This document shows positions 33,224 to 43,505 of a stretch of DNA of 44,371 nucleotides, one piece after another (within the stretch, counting starts at the first letter, position 1; each line of letters begins with the position of its first letter). This DNA is from Lentimicrobium sp. L6. GTDB taxonomy: Bacteria > Bacteroidota > Bacteroidia > Bacteroidales > UBA12170. Under the pieces are notes generated by a model. That model saw only the letters and a list, made by a program, of their open reading frames with translations, had not been told where the DNA came from and made no database searches. Both the position numbers and the translations under genes were made by a program. The DNA is taken from positions 1 to 44,371 of the forward strand of contig NZ_JABKCA010000047.1 in the NCBI RefSeq assembly GCF_013166655.1, read 5' to 3'.

Positions 33224-34114
33224 ATGACTAAAGAACAACTCAAACTCTCTCCTATTGTTCATGGACATTGGAGATTAGCCGACTGGAAACTCAGTCCGCA
33301 AGAACTCTTAACACTCACCGAGCAATGCATAGAATTAGGCATCACCAGCTTTGACCATGCTGATATCTATGGTAATTATAGTTGTGAAGCCCTTTTTGGT
33401 GATGCGCTTAAATTAAAACCAGAATTAAGAGAGAATATACAAATCATCAGTAAATGCGGTATTAAACTGAATTCTGATAAATTCCCCGAAAGAAAACTGA
33501 AAGTCTATGATTATTCCTATGACTATATCATGGATTCAGTTCATCAATCACTAAAGAACTTAAATACTAAACATCTCGATTTACTCCTTTTACATCGTCC
33601 GGCTCCCTTTTTCCAACCTGAAGAAGCTGCGAAAGCCTTTTCTGAACTTAAAGCACAAGGAAAAGTGAGACAATTTGGAGTAAGTAATTTTAGCATCCTC
33701 CAATTCGAAATGTTGCAAAAGTATTGTGATATGGATTTAGTAAGCAATCAAGTTGAAATCTCTCCCTATTGTTTAGAGCATTTTGAGAATGGGAATATGG
33801 ACTTCTTTGTGAAAGAAAAAATTCAGCCTATGGCATGGTCACCCCTAGCTGGAGGAATGCTATTCAACCCTAGTAATCCCAAAAGCGTTAATGTAAGACA
33901 GGCTTTAATACAAGTGGCCATGGAATTGCAAATTGCCTCCATTGATGTGATAGCCTATGCGTGGTTAATGAAGCATCCTGCTCAGGTGATTCCTATAGTA
34001 GGTTCAGGAAAGCTGAGAAGAATAAAAACCGCTGTTGAAGCTCAAAGCATAGAAATGAATATGGAACAATGGTATCGTATTTATATTGCTGCTTATGGCG
34101 AGGAATTACCATAA
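33224..34114 (+). CDS. Aldo/keto reductase (YdhF-like)
   Basis: 296-aa NADPH-dependent carbonyl reductase fold. Catalytic tetrad: D44 and Y49 in FDHADIYGNY, K77 in IISKCG and H124 in LLLHRP. GVSNFS and the C-terminal PIVGSGKLRR (phosphate binding) complete the AKR pattern. QPMAWSPLAGG and the overall layout resemble E. coli YdhF. The substrate is unknown. It starts 81 bp from menC on the opposite strand and is monocistronic. Confidence 0.9.
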   Translation: MTKEQLKLSPIVHGHWRLADWKLSPQELLTLTEQCIELGITSFDHADIYGNYSCEALFGDALKLKPELRENIQIISKCGIKLNSDKFPERKLKVYDYSYDYIMDSVHQSLKNLNTKHLDLLLLHRPAPFFQPEEAAKAFSELKAQGKVRQFGVSNFSILQFEMLQKYCDMDLVSNQVEISPYCLEHFENGNMDFFVKEKIQPMAWSPLAGGMLFNPSNPKSVNVRQALIQVAMELQIASIDVIAYAWLMKHPAQVIPIVGSGKLRRIKTAVEAQSIEMNMEQWYRIYIAAYGEELP

Positions 34115-34210
34115 CAACCATTTTTTTTTGGGCACCTGTGCTTTTAGTCTATCAAGAATAACCTGTGGATAAAAAAGAAAATACAATCAAATACAAACCC
34201 TACACAATGA

Positions 34211-34218
34211 TATCTTTG
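34211..34218 (+). promoter_or_regulatory. Putative -7 element (TATCTTTG) for the orphan exported protein gene
   Basis: Consensus TAnnTTTG, 24 nt before the TTG start codon at 34243. It supports this start, as no upstream in-frame start exists before a stop codon. Confidence 0.45.
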
Positions 34219-34242
34219 CAGCCAACTGACTGATACAAAACC

Positions 34243-35721
34243 TTGAATTTTTCTTTAAATAAAAACTGCCACACTTGCCTTCTCATCATATTTCTGATGA
34301 TAAGTGAGAATTCGTATAACCAAGAGTTATTAAAGAATGGAAGACTAGCAGAAATAAGCTATCAATTTAATGCACCTGAGCATAATAAAGAAAAGACCAG
34401 ACTTACCCATGCCCTCTCTTATGCTTATTCTAAAGATATTTCCGATATTAAATCTAGTATAACCTATCAGGTCAACTATAAAGTATTAAAAAACCAAGGC
34501 AAAGGCTTTGAGACCATTATTAGCTTTAGGCCTCCCATTATTCAAGGTCATACTAAACTATATGACTTTGATTTTAGAAAGGAAATATTACCACTGCTTT
34601 CAAGTCTTAAAATTTTCTACTCCAATGGTTCCGAATTAATTTATGTAAAACCAATTTCAGATATCGACACCATTAGTTCTTCCCTCTATTTTCATTTCAA
34701 ACATCAGCGGTATTCTGACGATTGGGAACTGAGCTTAGAACAAGTTCATTGGAAGTTCCTTTATAATGAAAAAGAGTTTGTACATCGGTGGAGTTTAGTC
34801 AACGATTATCAAATGGCTTGTGAGTGGGTTTCAAAAATAGAAAATCTAGAGGAGGCTAATGATGAAACACTGCAGTATATTGAAAAAACCCGTTGGCTAC
34901 AAGTATTAAAAGAGATGAAGCAATTAGAGTTCTATCAAGAGCTCATTATCACTCACCATAGCGATCCACAAAATTTACAAGAGAAAATAAGTATCCGACA
35001 GTTTATTCTCGAAAGGGAACTTGAAGATTTGAAATTAAAACTTCCTCAAGAATTTTCGGACTCCGATTTGGAATCACTTAGTCAGGCATATATTCAAGTG
35101 GAAAGAGATTTATTGAGATTTTCATCTGAATCTACCAATTTATATGGCGATTTATATTTTGAGTTTGAAATCAAAAACACAAGTCATTTTTGTAAAAAGG
35201 AGATGAAGGAATTGCTTTTTCAATTAAATATTCAAAATGAATGGGAAAATTTTGAATATGGCATTCAAAAAAACAGCTTAGCACTCATCAAAGAATTAAT
35301 GGCCGATAAAAGAGCCAATGAAGCTTTGTTTCAAATTGACCGCTTTAATTATTTTTATAAAAATGCGGACTACCTTGGTTCTTCCAGCACTTTTAATCAT
35401 TTTAAAGCCAAGGCTGTTTATGACATCTACCTTTCGTATATACAAGTCTCTAAGCAGGCCATAGAACATCAAAGAATTGATATGGCCATAGGTTACCTCA
35501 ATAAAGCCAGCGACATTCAAAAACAATATCCCATAGAAATCATCAATGATTTACAAGTCGAAAATGAACTTCAAAAACTGATCAAAAGTGCTCTAGACCG
35601 ATATCAACATCTTTTAAAAACTGGAAATTTCAAAACTGCCGAACGAGTAAAGGAAGGCATTATAGGTTTAATGAAAAAATTGGGTATTGACCATGAAGAA
35701 TTATTATTGGAAGATGGCTAG
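34243..35721 (+). CDS. Exported helical protein of unknown function
   Basis: 492 aa from a TTG start. The N terminus NFSLNKNCHTCLLIIFLMISENSYNQ reads as a signal peptide, with the end of the hydrophobic stretch near residue 20. Residues ~30-180 contain beta-rich sequence (ISYQFNAPE, ITYQVNYKVLKN, LELSLEQVHWKF). The remainder is almost all alpha-helical, with helix pairs such as KELMADKRANEALFQIDRF and IEHQRIDMAIGYLNKASDIQ that look TPR-like. I do not recognise a family. The alternative start ATG at residue 19 would remove the signal. Monocistronic. Confidence 0.7.
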   Translation: MNFSLNKNCHTCLLIIFLMISENSYNQELLKNGRLAEISYQFNAPEHNKEKTRLTHALSYAYSKDISDIKSSITYQVNYKVLKNQGKGFETIISFRPPIIQGHTKLYDFDFRKEILPLLSSLKIFYSNGSELIYVKPISDIDTISSSLYFHFKHQRYSDDWELSLEQVHWKFLYNEKEFVHRWSLVNDYQMACEWVSKIENLEEANDETLQYIEKTRWLQVLKEMKQLEFYQELIITHHSDPQNLQEKISIRQFILERELEDLKLKLPQEFSDSDLESLSQAYIQVERDLLRFSSESTNLYGDLYFEFEIKNTSHFCKKEMKELLFQLNIQNEWENFEYGIQKNSLALIKELMADKRANEALFQIDRFNYFYKNADYLGSSSTFNHFKAKAVYDIYLSYIQVSKQAIEHQRIDMAIGYLNKASDIQKQYPIEIINDLQVENELQKLIKSALDRYQHLLKTGNFKTAERVKEGIIGLMKKLGIDHEELLLEDG

Positions 35722-35970
35722 CGGTTCTTTGTTCACAGTTCGGGAGATTCTATACTACTCTTGTTCAGCATCCATATATTAAGAGATCTCATTAAACTTG
35801 AGACTTAAAAACAAAAAGTTCTGTGGCATTTCTATCATCTAACATTCTATTCAAAAATCAAAAAGACCAAGAATATGGCTGTTAAATATTCAACACCAAG
35901 ACCTTACACGCACTAACAAACTGCAGCACAATAAATTACACAAAAGCTACTGATATAATTAGATAGCAGA

Positions 35971-35986
35971 TATTTTTGTACTTTTG
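35971..35986 (+). promoter_or_regulatory. Two tandem -7 elements upstream of prfA
   Basis: TATTTTTG (35971-35978) is followed directly by TACTTTTG (35979-35986). Both fit TAnnTTTG. The TTG at 35984, an in-frame potential start, is part of the second element, so translation should begin at 36002. Confidence 0.5.
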
Positions 35987-36001
35987 CACAAATTTTCCAA
36001 G

Positions 36002-37078
36002 ATGTTAGATAAATTAGGTGCCTTAAGGACCAGATACGATGAAATAGGTGAACAAATGACCGACCCTGATGTGATATCAGACATGAAGCGTTTTGTTCAG
36101 CTCAATAAAGATTATAAAGAATTACAGCCCATTGTTGTGGCTTACGAAGAATATAAAAATATAGTCGAGAATATAGAGTCTTCAAAAGAGATAATAAAAA
36201 CGGAGTCTGATGAGGATTTTTTGGCCATGGCCAAAGAAGAATTATCTGAACTCAATAGCAGAAAAGAAGAATTAGAAGAAGAAATTAGAGTTCTTCTCAT
36301 CCCTAAAGATCCAACCGATGAAAAGAATGCCATTCTTGAAATTCGTGCTGGAGCTGGTGGAGATGAAGCTAGTATATTTGCAGGCGATTTATTCCGTATG
36401 TATCAGAAATACTGTGATACCAAAGGATGGAAATTCGAGACTGTAGATGTTACGGAAGGTACTGTTGGAGGATTCAAGGAAATCATCATCAATGTGAGTG
36501 GGAAAGATGTTTATGGTACCTTAAAATATGAATCAGGAGTACATCGAGTTCAACGAATACCTCAAACCGAAACTCAAGGTCGCGTTCATACTTCTGCTGC
36601 TACTGTTGCTATTTTACCAGAGGCTGAAGAGTTTGATATTGATTTGAAAAAAGAAGATATTAAGAGAGACGAGTATTGTTCTTCTGGTCCTGGTGGCCAA
36701 TCGGTAAATACCACATACTCTGCTATCCGATTAACTCACATCCCTACCGGAATCGTGGTGACTTGTCAGGATCAGAAATCAAAACTGAAAAACCTTGACA
36801 AAGCCATGGCCGTGCTTCGTTCTAGAATTTATGAGCGTGAACACCAAAAATATATGGATGAGATTTCTGCTCAACGAAAAACCATGGTAAGTACTGGTGA
36901 CCGTTCTGCTAAAATTAGAACATATAATTATCCGCAAGGTAGAGTAACGGACCATAGAATTGGCCTTACTTTATATAACTTGAGTAATATTGTTGATGGT
37001 GACATTCAAGAAATCATTGACAAATTACAAATGGCTGAAAATGCTGAAAGACTAAAAGAACAAGAAAACTCTTTATAA
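36002..37078 (+). CDS. prfA: Peptide chain release factor 1
   Basis: 358-aa class I release factor for UAA/UAG. The GGQ motif is at 231-233 ([10 protein letters not shown]), the codon-recognition PxT-type loop is in the [24 protein letters not shown] region, and the N-terminal helical domain (1-~100) is complete. The start is set at the ATG at 36002: the frame opens at a TTG six codons earlier, but that TTG lies in a -7 element. Operon with pyrF, 9 bp downstream. Confidence 0.95.
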   Translation: MLDKLGALRTRYDEIGEQMTDPDVISDMKRFVQLNKDYKELQPIVVAYEEYKNIVENIESSKEIIKTESDEDFLAMAKEELSELNSRKEELEEEIRVLLIPKDPTDEKNAILEIRAGAGGDEASIFAGDLFRMYQKYCDTKGWKFETVDVTEGTVGGFKEIIINVSGKDVYGTLKYESGVHRVQRIPQTETQGRVHTSAATVAILPEAEEFDIDLKKEDIKRDEYCSSGPGGQSVNTTYSAIRLTHIPTGIVVTCQDQKSKLKNLDKAMAVLRSRIYEREHQKYMDEISAQRKTMVSTGDRSAKIRTYNYPQGRVTDHRIGLTLYNLSNIVDGDIQEIIDKLQMAENAERLKEQENSL

Positions 37079-37087
37079 GCCCTAATC

Positions 37088-37915
37088 ATGAATCGAAAAG
37101 AATTATATCAACTCATACTCAAGAAGAAATCATTTTTATGTATTGGTTTGGATACCGATATGAGCCGAATTCCAGAGCATCTGCTCAAAACAGCAGATCC
37201 TATTTTCGAATTCAATAAACAAATCATTGATGCTACTCATGATTTAGCAGTGGCCTACAAGCCCAATATTGCTTTCTACGAAGCCATGGGATCTAAAGGT
37301 TGGATCAGCTTAGAAAAGACCATTAAATACTTAAATACTTTTGGTGATCAATTATTCACTATTGCTGATGCAAAAAGAGGCGACATTGGAAATACCAGCA
37401 AAAAATATGCAGAGGCCTTTTTTGTAGAATTGGGTTTCGATTCTATAACTGTAGCTCCCTATATGGGCGAAGACAGCATCTCCCCCTTCTTGAACTATCC
37501 TGACAAGTGGGCCATTGTCTTGGCCTTAACTTCTAATCAGGGTGCTTTTGACTTTCAATTCACAGAATCCGTTTATGAAAAGAACAGACTTTTCGAAGGT
37601 GTATTAAAAGCAGTGAGAAAATGGGGAACAGAAGATAATTTGATGTTTGTGGTTGGCGCTACTAAAGCTGAAATGCTGAAGCAAATTAGGGATATTGTTC
37701 CGCATCACTTTCTATTAGTGCCTGGGGTTGGCGCACAAGGCGGAAGTTTGCATGAAGTTGCTGAGCATGGATTTAATAGTCATGTAGGCTTATTGGTTAA
37801 CTCCTCTCGAGGAATTATTTATGCTGGCCATGGAAAAGATTTTGCTAATAAAGCTAGAACAGAAGCCAAGAAATTACAACGTGAAATGGAAGAGATTTTA
37901 GCTCGTAAATTATAA
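37088..37915 (+). CDS. pyrF: Orotidine 5'-phosphate decarboxylase (type 2)
   Basis: Final step of UMP synthesis. The active-site motif DAKRGD is at 94-99 ([12 protein letters not shown]), with the N-terminal substrate motif [21 protein letters not shown] near residue 218 binds phosphate. The 275-aa size and the DAKRGD form place it in the type 2 group typical of Bacteroidota and actinobacteria. Second gene of the prfA operon; a strong terminator follows 22 bp after the stop. Confidence 0.95.
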   Translation: MNRKELYQLILKKKSFLCIGLDTDMSRIPEHLLKTADPIFEFNKQIIDATHDLAVAYKPNIAFYEAMGSKGWISLEKTIKYLNTFGDQLFTIADAKRGDIGNTSKKYAEAFFVELGFDSITVAPYMGEDSISPFLNYPDKWAIVLALTSNQGAFDFQFTESVYEKNRLFEGVLKAVRKWGTEDNLMFVVGATKAEMLKQIRDIVPHHFLLVPGVGAQGGSLHEVAEHGFNSHVGLLVNSSRGIIYAGHGKDFANKARTEAKKLQREMEEILARKL

Positions 37916-37937
37916 GAAAATTCAATTAAGATATTAC

Positions 37938-37976
37938 AGAAAGACCATCAAATAATTGATGGTCTTTCTTCTTTTT
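37938..37976 (+). terminator. Intrinsic terminator of prfA-pyrF
   Basis: A perfect 14-bp stem AGAAAGACCATCAA (37938-37951) / TTGATGGTCTTTCT (37956-37969), loop ATAA, followed by a T-rich tract. Confidence 0.92.
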
Positions 37977-38153
37977 AACAACAATATTTTGCTTATTTTG
38001 AAACAATTGATACCCCTTACTTTTAGCCTCAAATTTCAAAAGCAATTCAGTCTCGTATTAAGAGATTATCATTCTAACAAATTGACATCAGAAAAATTTA
38101 ACTTAACATGAATTTAAGTATTTCCCCCACCTATTTATATCCCTTATTTTTCG

Positions 38154-38161
38154 TATCTTTG
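38154..38161 (+). promoter_or_regulatory. Putative -7 element (TATCTTTG) for the suf operon
   Basis: Consensus TAnnTTTG, 36 nt before the sufB ATG. No -33 TTG at the expected distance. Confidence 0.5.
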
Positions 38162-38197
38162 CGGCTCTATTTTAATTTATTCTAAATAAGAATAATT

Positions 38198-39646
38198 ATG
38201 GCAAAAGATGAACAAAAAATACTTGATGATGTAACGTCGAGTGACTATAAATATGGATTTGTAACAGAGATAGAAACAGAGTTTGCTCCCATAGGATTGA
38301 GCGAAGATACTGTCCGTTATATTTCAGCAAAAAAAGATGAACCAGAATGGCTTTTAGCATACCGTTTGAAGGCTTATAAGAAATGGTTAACGATGGAAAA
38401 CCCAGACTGGGCTCACCTCAAAATTCCAGAAATCGATTTGCAAAAAATTTATTTCTATGCTGCTCCTAAGGAGAAAAAGGAATTAGCAAGCATGGATGAA
38501 GTGGATCCTGAATTGGTGGATACCTTCAATAAATTGGGAATTTCATTAGAAGAACAAAAACGTCTTTCTGGTGTAGCTGTAGATGCAGTTATTGATAGTG
38601 TTTCCGTAAAAACTACTTTCTCCGAAACCTTAGGGGAATTGGGAATTGTATTTATGTCCTTTAGTGAGGCGGTTCACAAACATCCTGAATTGGTCAGAAA
38701 ATACGTTGGAAAAGCAGTTCCGCAAGGAGATAATTATTTCTCTACCTTAAACGATGCTGTTTTTAGTGATGGTAGCTTCTGCTATATTCCGAAAGGTGTA
38801 AGATGCCCCGTGGAATTGTCTACCTATTTCCGTATCAATGCTCAGAATACTGGGCAGTTTGAACGTACCCTTATTGTGGCTGACGAAGGTTCTTATGTGA
38901 GTTATTTGGAAGGTTGTACTGCTCCACAAAGAGACGAAAACCAATTGCATGCTGCTGTGGTAGAGATTATCGCCATGAAAGATGCAGAAGTAAAGTACTC
39001 TACCGTACAAAACTGGTATCCAGGCAATAAAGAAGGTAAAGGTGGTATTTATAATTTCGTTACCAAAAGAGGAATTTGTAAAGGCGACCATTCTAAGATT
39101 TCATGGACTCAAGTAGAAACTGGTTCAGCCATCACATGGAAATATCCAAGTTGTGTACTTCAGGGTGACAACTCTATTGGTGAGTTTTATTCTGTGGCAG
39201 TGACTAATAATTACCAACAAGCCGATACTGGGAGTAAGATGATTCACTTGGGTAAAAATACCAAGAGCACCATTATATCCAAAGGTATTTCTGCTGGAAG
39301 AAGTCATAATAGTTATAGAGGATTGGTAAAAGTGGCTAAAAACGCTACAAACAGCAGAAACTTCTCTCAATGTGACTCTCTCCTACTTGGCGATAAATGT
39401 GGAGCTCATACCTTTCCATATATCGAAGGACAGAATTCGAGCAGTGTGGTGGAACATGAAGCCACGACTTCTAAAATTTCGGAAGACCAGCTGTTCTACT
39501 GCCAACAAAGAGGTATTAGTCAGGATAGCGCTGTTGGACTTATCGTTAATGGTTATGCTAAAGAAGTATTGAATCAGCTTCCTATGGAATTTGCAGTGGA
39601 AGCACAGAAATTATTAAGTATTAGTTTAGAAGGTAGTGTAGGTTAA
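38198..39646 (+). CDS. sufB: Fe-S cluster assembly scaffold SufB
   Basis: 482-aa scaffold subunit of the SufBC2D complex that builds Fe-S clusters in the cytosol. [19 protein letters not shown], the long beta-helix core and the C-terminal [22 protein letters not shown] with the conserved cysteines are present, then [27 protein letters not shown], which contacts SufC. Full length compared with ~480-495 in relatives. First gene of sufBCDSE; 41 bp separate it from sufC. Confidence 0.97.
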   Translation: MAKDEQKILDDVTSSDYKYGFVTEIETEFAPIGLSEDTVRYISAKKDEPEWLLAYRLKAYKKWLTMENPDWAHLKIPEIDLQKIYFYAAPKEKKELASMDEVDPELVDTFNKLGISLEEQKRLSGVAVDAVIDSVSVKTTFSETLGELGIVFMSFSEAVHKHPELVRKYVGKAVPQGDNYFSTLNDAVFSDGSFCYIPKGVRCPVELSTYFRINAQNTGQFERTLIVADEGSYVSYLEGCTAPQRDENQLHAAVVEIIAMKDAEVKYSTVQNWYPGNKEGKGGIYNFVTKRGICKGDHSKISWTQVETGSAITWKYPSCVLQGDNSIGEFYSVAVTNNYQQADTGSKMIHLGKNTKSTIISKGISAGRSHNSYRGLVKVAKNATNSRNFSQCDSLLLGDKCGAHTFPYIEGQNSSSVVEHEATTSKISEDQLFYCQQRGISQDSAVGLIVNGYAKEVLNQLPMEFAVEAQKLLSISLEGSVG

Positions 39647-39687
39647 ACCCTCCTCAAAAAAATATAGAATTTAAAAACATAAACATC

Positions 39688-40443
39688 ATGTTACTAAATA
39701 TAAAAGACCTCCATGTCGAGATAAATGGAAAAGAGATTTTAAAGGGAGTTAACCTCGAAATAAACAAAGGCGAAGTTCATGCCATTATGGGTCCGAACGG
39801 AACTGGTAAAAGTACTTTAGCAGATGTAGTAGCTGGGAAAGACGGATATGAAGTTACTCAAGGCGAAATTCTTTTTAATGGCAAAGACATTTCAGATATG
39901 GCACCAGAGGTGAGAGCACAAGAAGGTATTTTCTTGGGTTTTCAATATCCTGTGGAAATCCCTGGAGTAAGTATCACCAACTTTATGCGTACTTCTTTAA
40001 ATGAAATTCGCAAATACCACGGTCAAGAACCCATGGCAGCAGGTGAGTTTTTAAAGAAGATGGCTGAGAAGCAAAAACTTGTGGAGATTCATTCAAAACT
40101 TAAAAATCGTTCGGTAAACGAAGGATTCTCTGGTGGAGAAAAAAAGAAAAACGAAATCTTCCAAATGGCTATGCTAGAGCCTCAATTGGCAATTCTAGAT
40201 GAAACAGATTCTGGATTGGATATTGATGCTTTAAGAATTGTGGCTAATGGCGTGAATAAACTAAAAACTCCTGACAATGCAACAGTAGTTATTACTCACT
40301 ACCAGAGGCTTTTAGACTATATTGTTCCTGATGTGGTTCACATTCTTTTCGATGGTAAAATCGTGATGAGTGGTGGAAAAGAACTAGCCATGGAATTGGA
40401 AGAAAAAGGCTACGAGTGGATTAAGCAAAAAGTTAACGGATAA
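39688..40443 (+). CDS. sufC: Fe-S assembly ATPase SufC
   Basis: 251-aa ABC-type ATPase that drives SufB-SufD conformational change. Walker A GPNGTGKS at 35-42, signature FSGGEKKK at 147-154, Walker B LAILDETDSGLD at about 168-178, H-loop VITHYQRLL. The signature with EKKKNE is diagnostic of SufC. 9 bp before sufD. Confidence 0.97.
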   Translation: MLLNIKDLHVEINGKEILKGVNLEINKGEVHAIMGPNGTGKSTLADVVAGKDGYEVTQGEILFNGKDISDMAPEVRAQEGIFLGFQYPVEIPGVSITNFMRTSLNEIRKYHGQEPMAAGEFLKKMAEKQKLVEIHSKLKNRSVNEGFSGGEKKKNEIFQMAMLEPQLAILDETDSGLDIDALRIVANGVNKLKTPDNATVVITHYQRLLDYIVPDVVHILFDGKIVMSGGKELAMELEEKGYEWIKQKVNG

Positions 40444-40452
40444 TCTAATTTT

Positions 40453-41850
40453 ATGAGACAGCAAAAAAAGCCTGTGATTTTAGATAAACTAGATACTTGG
40501 TTGGCAGAAGCGAACCAGACTTTTAGTCCTGAGATGCAGAAAGTCAGACAAGAAGCTCTAGAGAGCTTTAAGGAGATTGGATTTCCACACCATAAAATGG
40601 AGAAATGGAGAGATACTAATTTAACCGAAGCCTTAAGCTTTGATTATGCTCTATGGACCAAAGAATTCAATACTTCTATTAAAGAAGAAGAAATATTTAA
40701 ATGTGATGTTCACGAACTCGATGCTTTCACTGTAAATTTGTATAGAGGAAGATATGTTTATAAGGACGAGCCCATTTTTGAGATGTCCAATGGTGCCATT
40801 GTTGGTTCCATTGCTGCAGCTTTTGAGAAATATCCAGAATTGGTAGCTAAGCATTTCGGGAAATATCATAAAGAAGGCGAAGTGAAAGCTTTCGACCTAT
40901 TAAACACTGCCCTTTTCTTGGATGGATTGTTTGTTTATGTTCCTAAGAATGTAAAAATAGAACAAGCCATACAATTGATTAATGCAGTAGGTAGAGAGGA
41001 AAATGCTTTTGTTCAAAATAGAAATTTAATCATTTTGGAGGATGGTGCTGAATTAACACTAATCCACTGTGACGATTCTTATGACTATAAAAGAAGCTTT
41101 ACGAATACAGTAAGTGAGTATTATGTAGGTGAGAATGCTCGTTTAGACCATTATAAAATTCAAAACCTGAACGATAATTCTTATATCGTGAACTCCGATT
41201 ATTTTCATCAAGAAAGATACGCTTTTGTTTCTACCAATAAGATGATGCTGAATGGTGGAATCATCAGAAATGAAGTTTATAATAAGTTGAATGGTGAAGG
41301 ATGCGAATCAAATATATTAGGTTTATATTTATCTGATAAAAGTCAGCATGTGGACAATCAAGTATTTGTAGACCATGCCTTTCCAAATTGTGTAAGTACA
41401 GAATTATTCAAAGGAATAGTAGATGATTATGCACATGCGGTATTTAACGGTCACATACTCGTTAGACCCGATGCACAGCAAACCAATGCTTACCAGAATA
41501 ATAACAACATTATCCTTTCTGATAAGGCTAAGATCAACTCGAAACCCTTCCTCGAAATTTATGCTGATGATGTGAAATGCAGTCATGGTTCCACTATGGG
41601 ACAGCTTGACGAAACTTCATTATTCTATATCAGACAAAGAGGTATTGGAATTGATAATGCCAGACTTTTATTGATGTATGCTTTTGCTGCTGAAGTCATC
41701 AATGCAATTAAAATTGAAACCTTACTCAATCGTATTGACGATATGGTAAAAAAACGCCTCAGAGGCGAATTATCCATTTGCGATCAATGTGTACTACAAT
41801 GTAGTAGTCCAGAATATAGTTTCGAAATAGACTTGGATAAAATCAACTAA
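40453..41850 (+). CDS. sufD: Fe-S cluster assembly protein SufD
   Basis: 465-aa paralogue of SufB that partners with it on SufC. The beta-helix core and the C-terminal motif FLEIYADDVKCSHGSTMGQLD, with the conserved His and Cys, then YIRQRGIGIDNARLLLMYAFA, match SufD. Its C terminus CDQCVLQCSS adds a CX2CX4C-like cysteine cluster beyond the core, which may be worth noting. 2 bp before sufS. Confidence 0.95.
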   Translation: MRQQKKPVILDKLDTWLAEANQTFSPEMQKVRQEALESFKEIGFPHHKMEKWRDTNLTEALSFDYALWTKEFNTSIKEEEIFKCDVHELDAFTVNLYRGRYVYKDEPIFEMSNGAIVGSIAAAFEKYPELVAKHFGKYHKEGEVKAFDLLNTALFLDGLFVYVPKNVKIEQAIQLINAVGREENAFVQNRNLIILEDGAELTLIHCDDSYDYKRSFTNTVSEYYVGENARLDHYKIQNLNDNSYIVNSDYFHQERYAFVSTNKMMLNGGIIRNEVYNKLNGEGCESNILGLYLSDKSQHVDNQVFVDHAFPNCVSTELFKGIVDDYAHAVFNGHILVRPDAQQTNAYQNNNNIILSDKAKINSKPFLEIYADDVKCSHGSTMGQLDETSLFYIRQRGIGIDNARLLLMYAFAAEVINAIKIETLLNRIDDMVKKRLRGELSICDQCVLQCSSPEYSFEIDLDKIN

Positions 41851-41852
41851 TC

Positions 41853-43067
41853 ATGGATATAAATAGTATTCGTTCACAATTTCCGATTCTAAGCCGTGAG
41901 GTTCATAAAAAGCCTTTGGTTTATTTAGATAATGGAGCCACCACACAAAAGCCGCAGATGGTTATTGATGCCATTTCAAATTATTATGAAACCATCAATA
42001 GTAATGTGCATCGTGGAGTTCATCATTTATCGCAATTGGCAACGGATGCTTTTGAAAAATCAAGGATTACCGTACAGGAATTTATTGGAGCCAATAGCAT
42101 AAAAGAAGTCATTATTACCAAAGGAACTACCGAAAGCATTAATCTTTTGGCTTATTCTTTTGGGGATGCTTTTATTCATGAAGGCGACGAAATTATTGTT
42201 AGTGAGTTAGAGCATCATGCAAATATTGTCCCTTGGCAGCTTTTGTGCCAAAGAAAAAAGGCCGTATTAAAAGTAATACCTGTTAACGAGAAAGGGGACT
42301 TGGAGATGGATGTTTTTGAAAGCCTCCTCTCTGAGAAAACCAAATTGGTTTCGGTGGCTCATGTTTCAAATGCATTAGGTACGATTAATCCAATAGCAAC
42401 TATTATTGAGAAAGCCCATCAAGCAGGTGCTAAAGTTCATATTGATGGGGCGCAAGCAGTGGCCCACACTCCTCTTAATCTTAAAGAATTGGATGTGGAC
42501 TTTTATAGTTTCTCAGCTCATAAGATGTACGGCCCCATGGGAATCGGCATCTTTTTTGGGAAGGAGGAGCTTCTCGATCAAATGCCACCCTGGCAAAGTG
42601 GTGGAGAGATGATTGACAAGGTCACTTTTGAAAAAACTACCTTCAACGAATTGCCATATAAATTTGAACCCGGTACTCCCAATGTAGATGGAATGATAGG
42701 CTTAGAATCCTCCATCCATTTTTTGCAAACTTTGGGCATTGAGAATATTAAAAAGGCAGAGGATGAATTATTGGCTTATGGTACTGAGAAATTATCCGCT
42801 ATAAAGGGTTTAAAGATAATTGGAACTGCAGATAAAAAAGCTTCTGTGATTTCATTTCTTTTGGATAATATACATCCTTTTGATGCTGGAACCATTATCG
42901 ACCATATGGGTGTAGCTGTTAGAACTGGAAACCATTGTGCCCAACCTATTATGGACAAAATTGGAATTCCTGGAACCATTCGAGCATCTATCTCTATTTA
43001 TAATACTAAAGAAGACATCAATCGCCTGGTGGAGGCTATTGAAAAAACACAAGAAATGTTTGCATAA
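41853..43067 (+). CDS. sufS: Cysteine desulfurase SufS
   Basis: 404-aa PLP enzyme supplying persulfide sulfur. PLP lysine K224 (SAHKMYGP), ELEHHANIVPWQ at 118-129, catalytic C362 in RTGNHCAQP, and the type II (SufS/CsdA) length and loop. Spaced 12 bp before sufE, its activator, as usual. Confidence 0.96.
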   Translation: MDINSIRSQFPILSREVHKKPLVYLDNGATTQKPQMVIDAISNYYETINSNVHRGVHHLSQLATDAFEKSRITVQEFIGANSIKEVIITKGTTESINLLAYSFGDAFIHEGDEIIVSELEHHANIVPWQLLCQRKKAVLKVIPVNEKGDLEMDVFESLLSEKTKLVSVAHVSNALGTINPIATIIEKAHQAGAKVHIDGAQAVAHTPLNLKELDVDFYSFSAHKMYGPMGIGIFFGKEELLDQMPPWQSGGEMIDKVTFEKTTFNELPYKFEPGTPNVDGMIGLESSIHFLQTLGIENIKKAEDELLAYGTEKLSAIKGLKIIGTADKKASVISFLLDNIHPFDAGTIIDHMGVAVRTGNHCAQPIMDKIGIPGTIRASISIYNTKEDINRLVEAIEKTQEMFA

Positions 43068-43079
43068 AAATACGGAACA

Positions 43080-43505
43080 ATGACTATTAAAGAAAGAGGA
43101 ATAGAGATTATTGAGGAGTTTGCCATGTTCGACGACTGGATGGATAAATATAATTATCTAATAGAACTGGGTCGTGATTTGGAAATCATTGAGGATTCGC
43201 ATCGCGATCCACAGCATTTGATTTCTGGTTGCCAAAGCAGAGTATGGCTTTCTGCCGATTATAAAGATGGTTTGATCTATTTTAAAGCCGATAGTGACGC
43301 TGTGATTACCAAAGGTATTGTAAATTTATTAATTAGAGCCATGTCGGGTCAAAGTCCAGAAGAAATCATTAACGATCCTCTAGACTTCCTAGCAGAGATA
43401 GGATTAAAAGAACACCTCTCTCCTACTAGAGCAAATGGATTAACCAGTATGGTGAAACAGATGAAGCTTTATGCTTTCGCCTTTAAAGCTAAACACGAAT
43501 CATAA
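43080..43505 (+). CDS. sufE: Sulfur acceptor protein SufE
   Basis: 141 aa; accepts persulfide from SufS on C51, in the motif SGCQSRVW. FAMFDDWMDKYNYLIELGR and LDFLAEIGLKEHLSPTRANGL are standard SufE helices. Its stop codon is followed at once by a 70-bp heptad-periodic array, before the next gene of the operon. Confidence 0.95.
   Translation: MTIKERGIEIIEEFAMFDDWMDKYNYLIELGRDLEIIEDSHRDPQHLISGCQSRVWLSADYKDGLIYFKADSDAVITKGIVNLLIRAMSGQSPEEIINDPLDFLAEIGLKEHLSPTRANGLTSMVKQMKLYAFAFKAKHES

Noticed and set aside
35785-35815. TTAAGAGATCTC / GAGACTTAA hairpin after the orphan gene
   Set aside because: It needs a 3-nt bulge and has no T tract; too weak to call a terminator.
38747-39091. 114-residue frame opposite sufB
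   Set aside because: It lies fully antisense in a conserved gene and has no family features.
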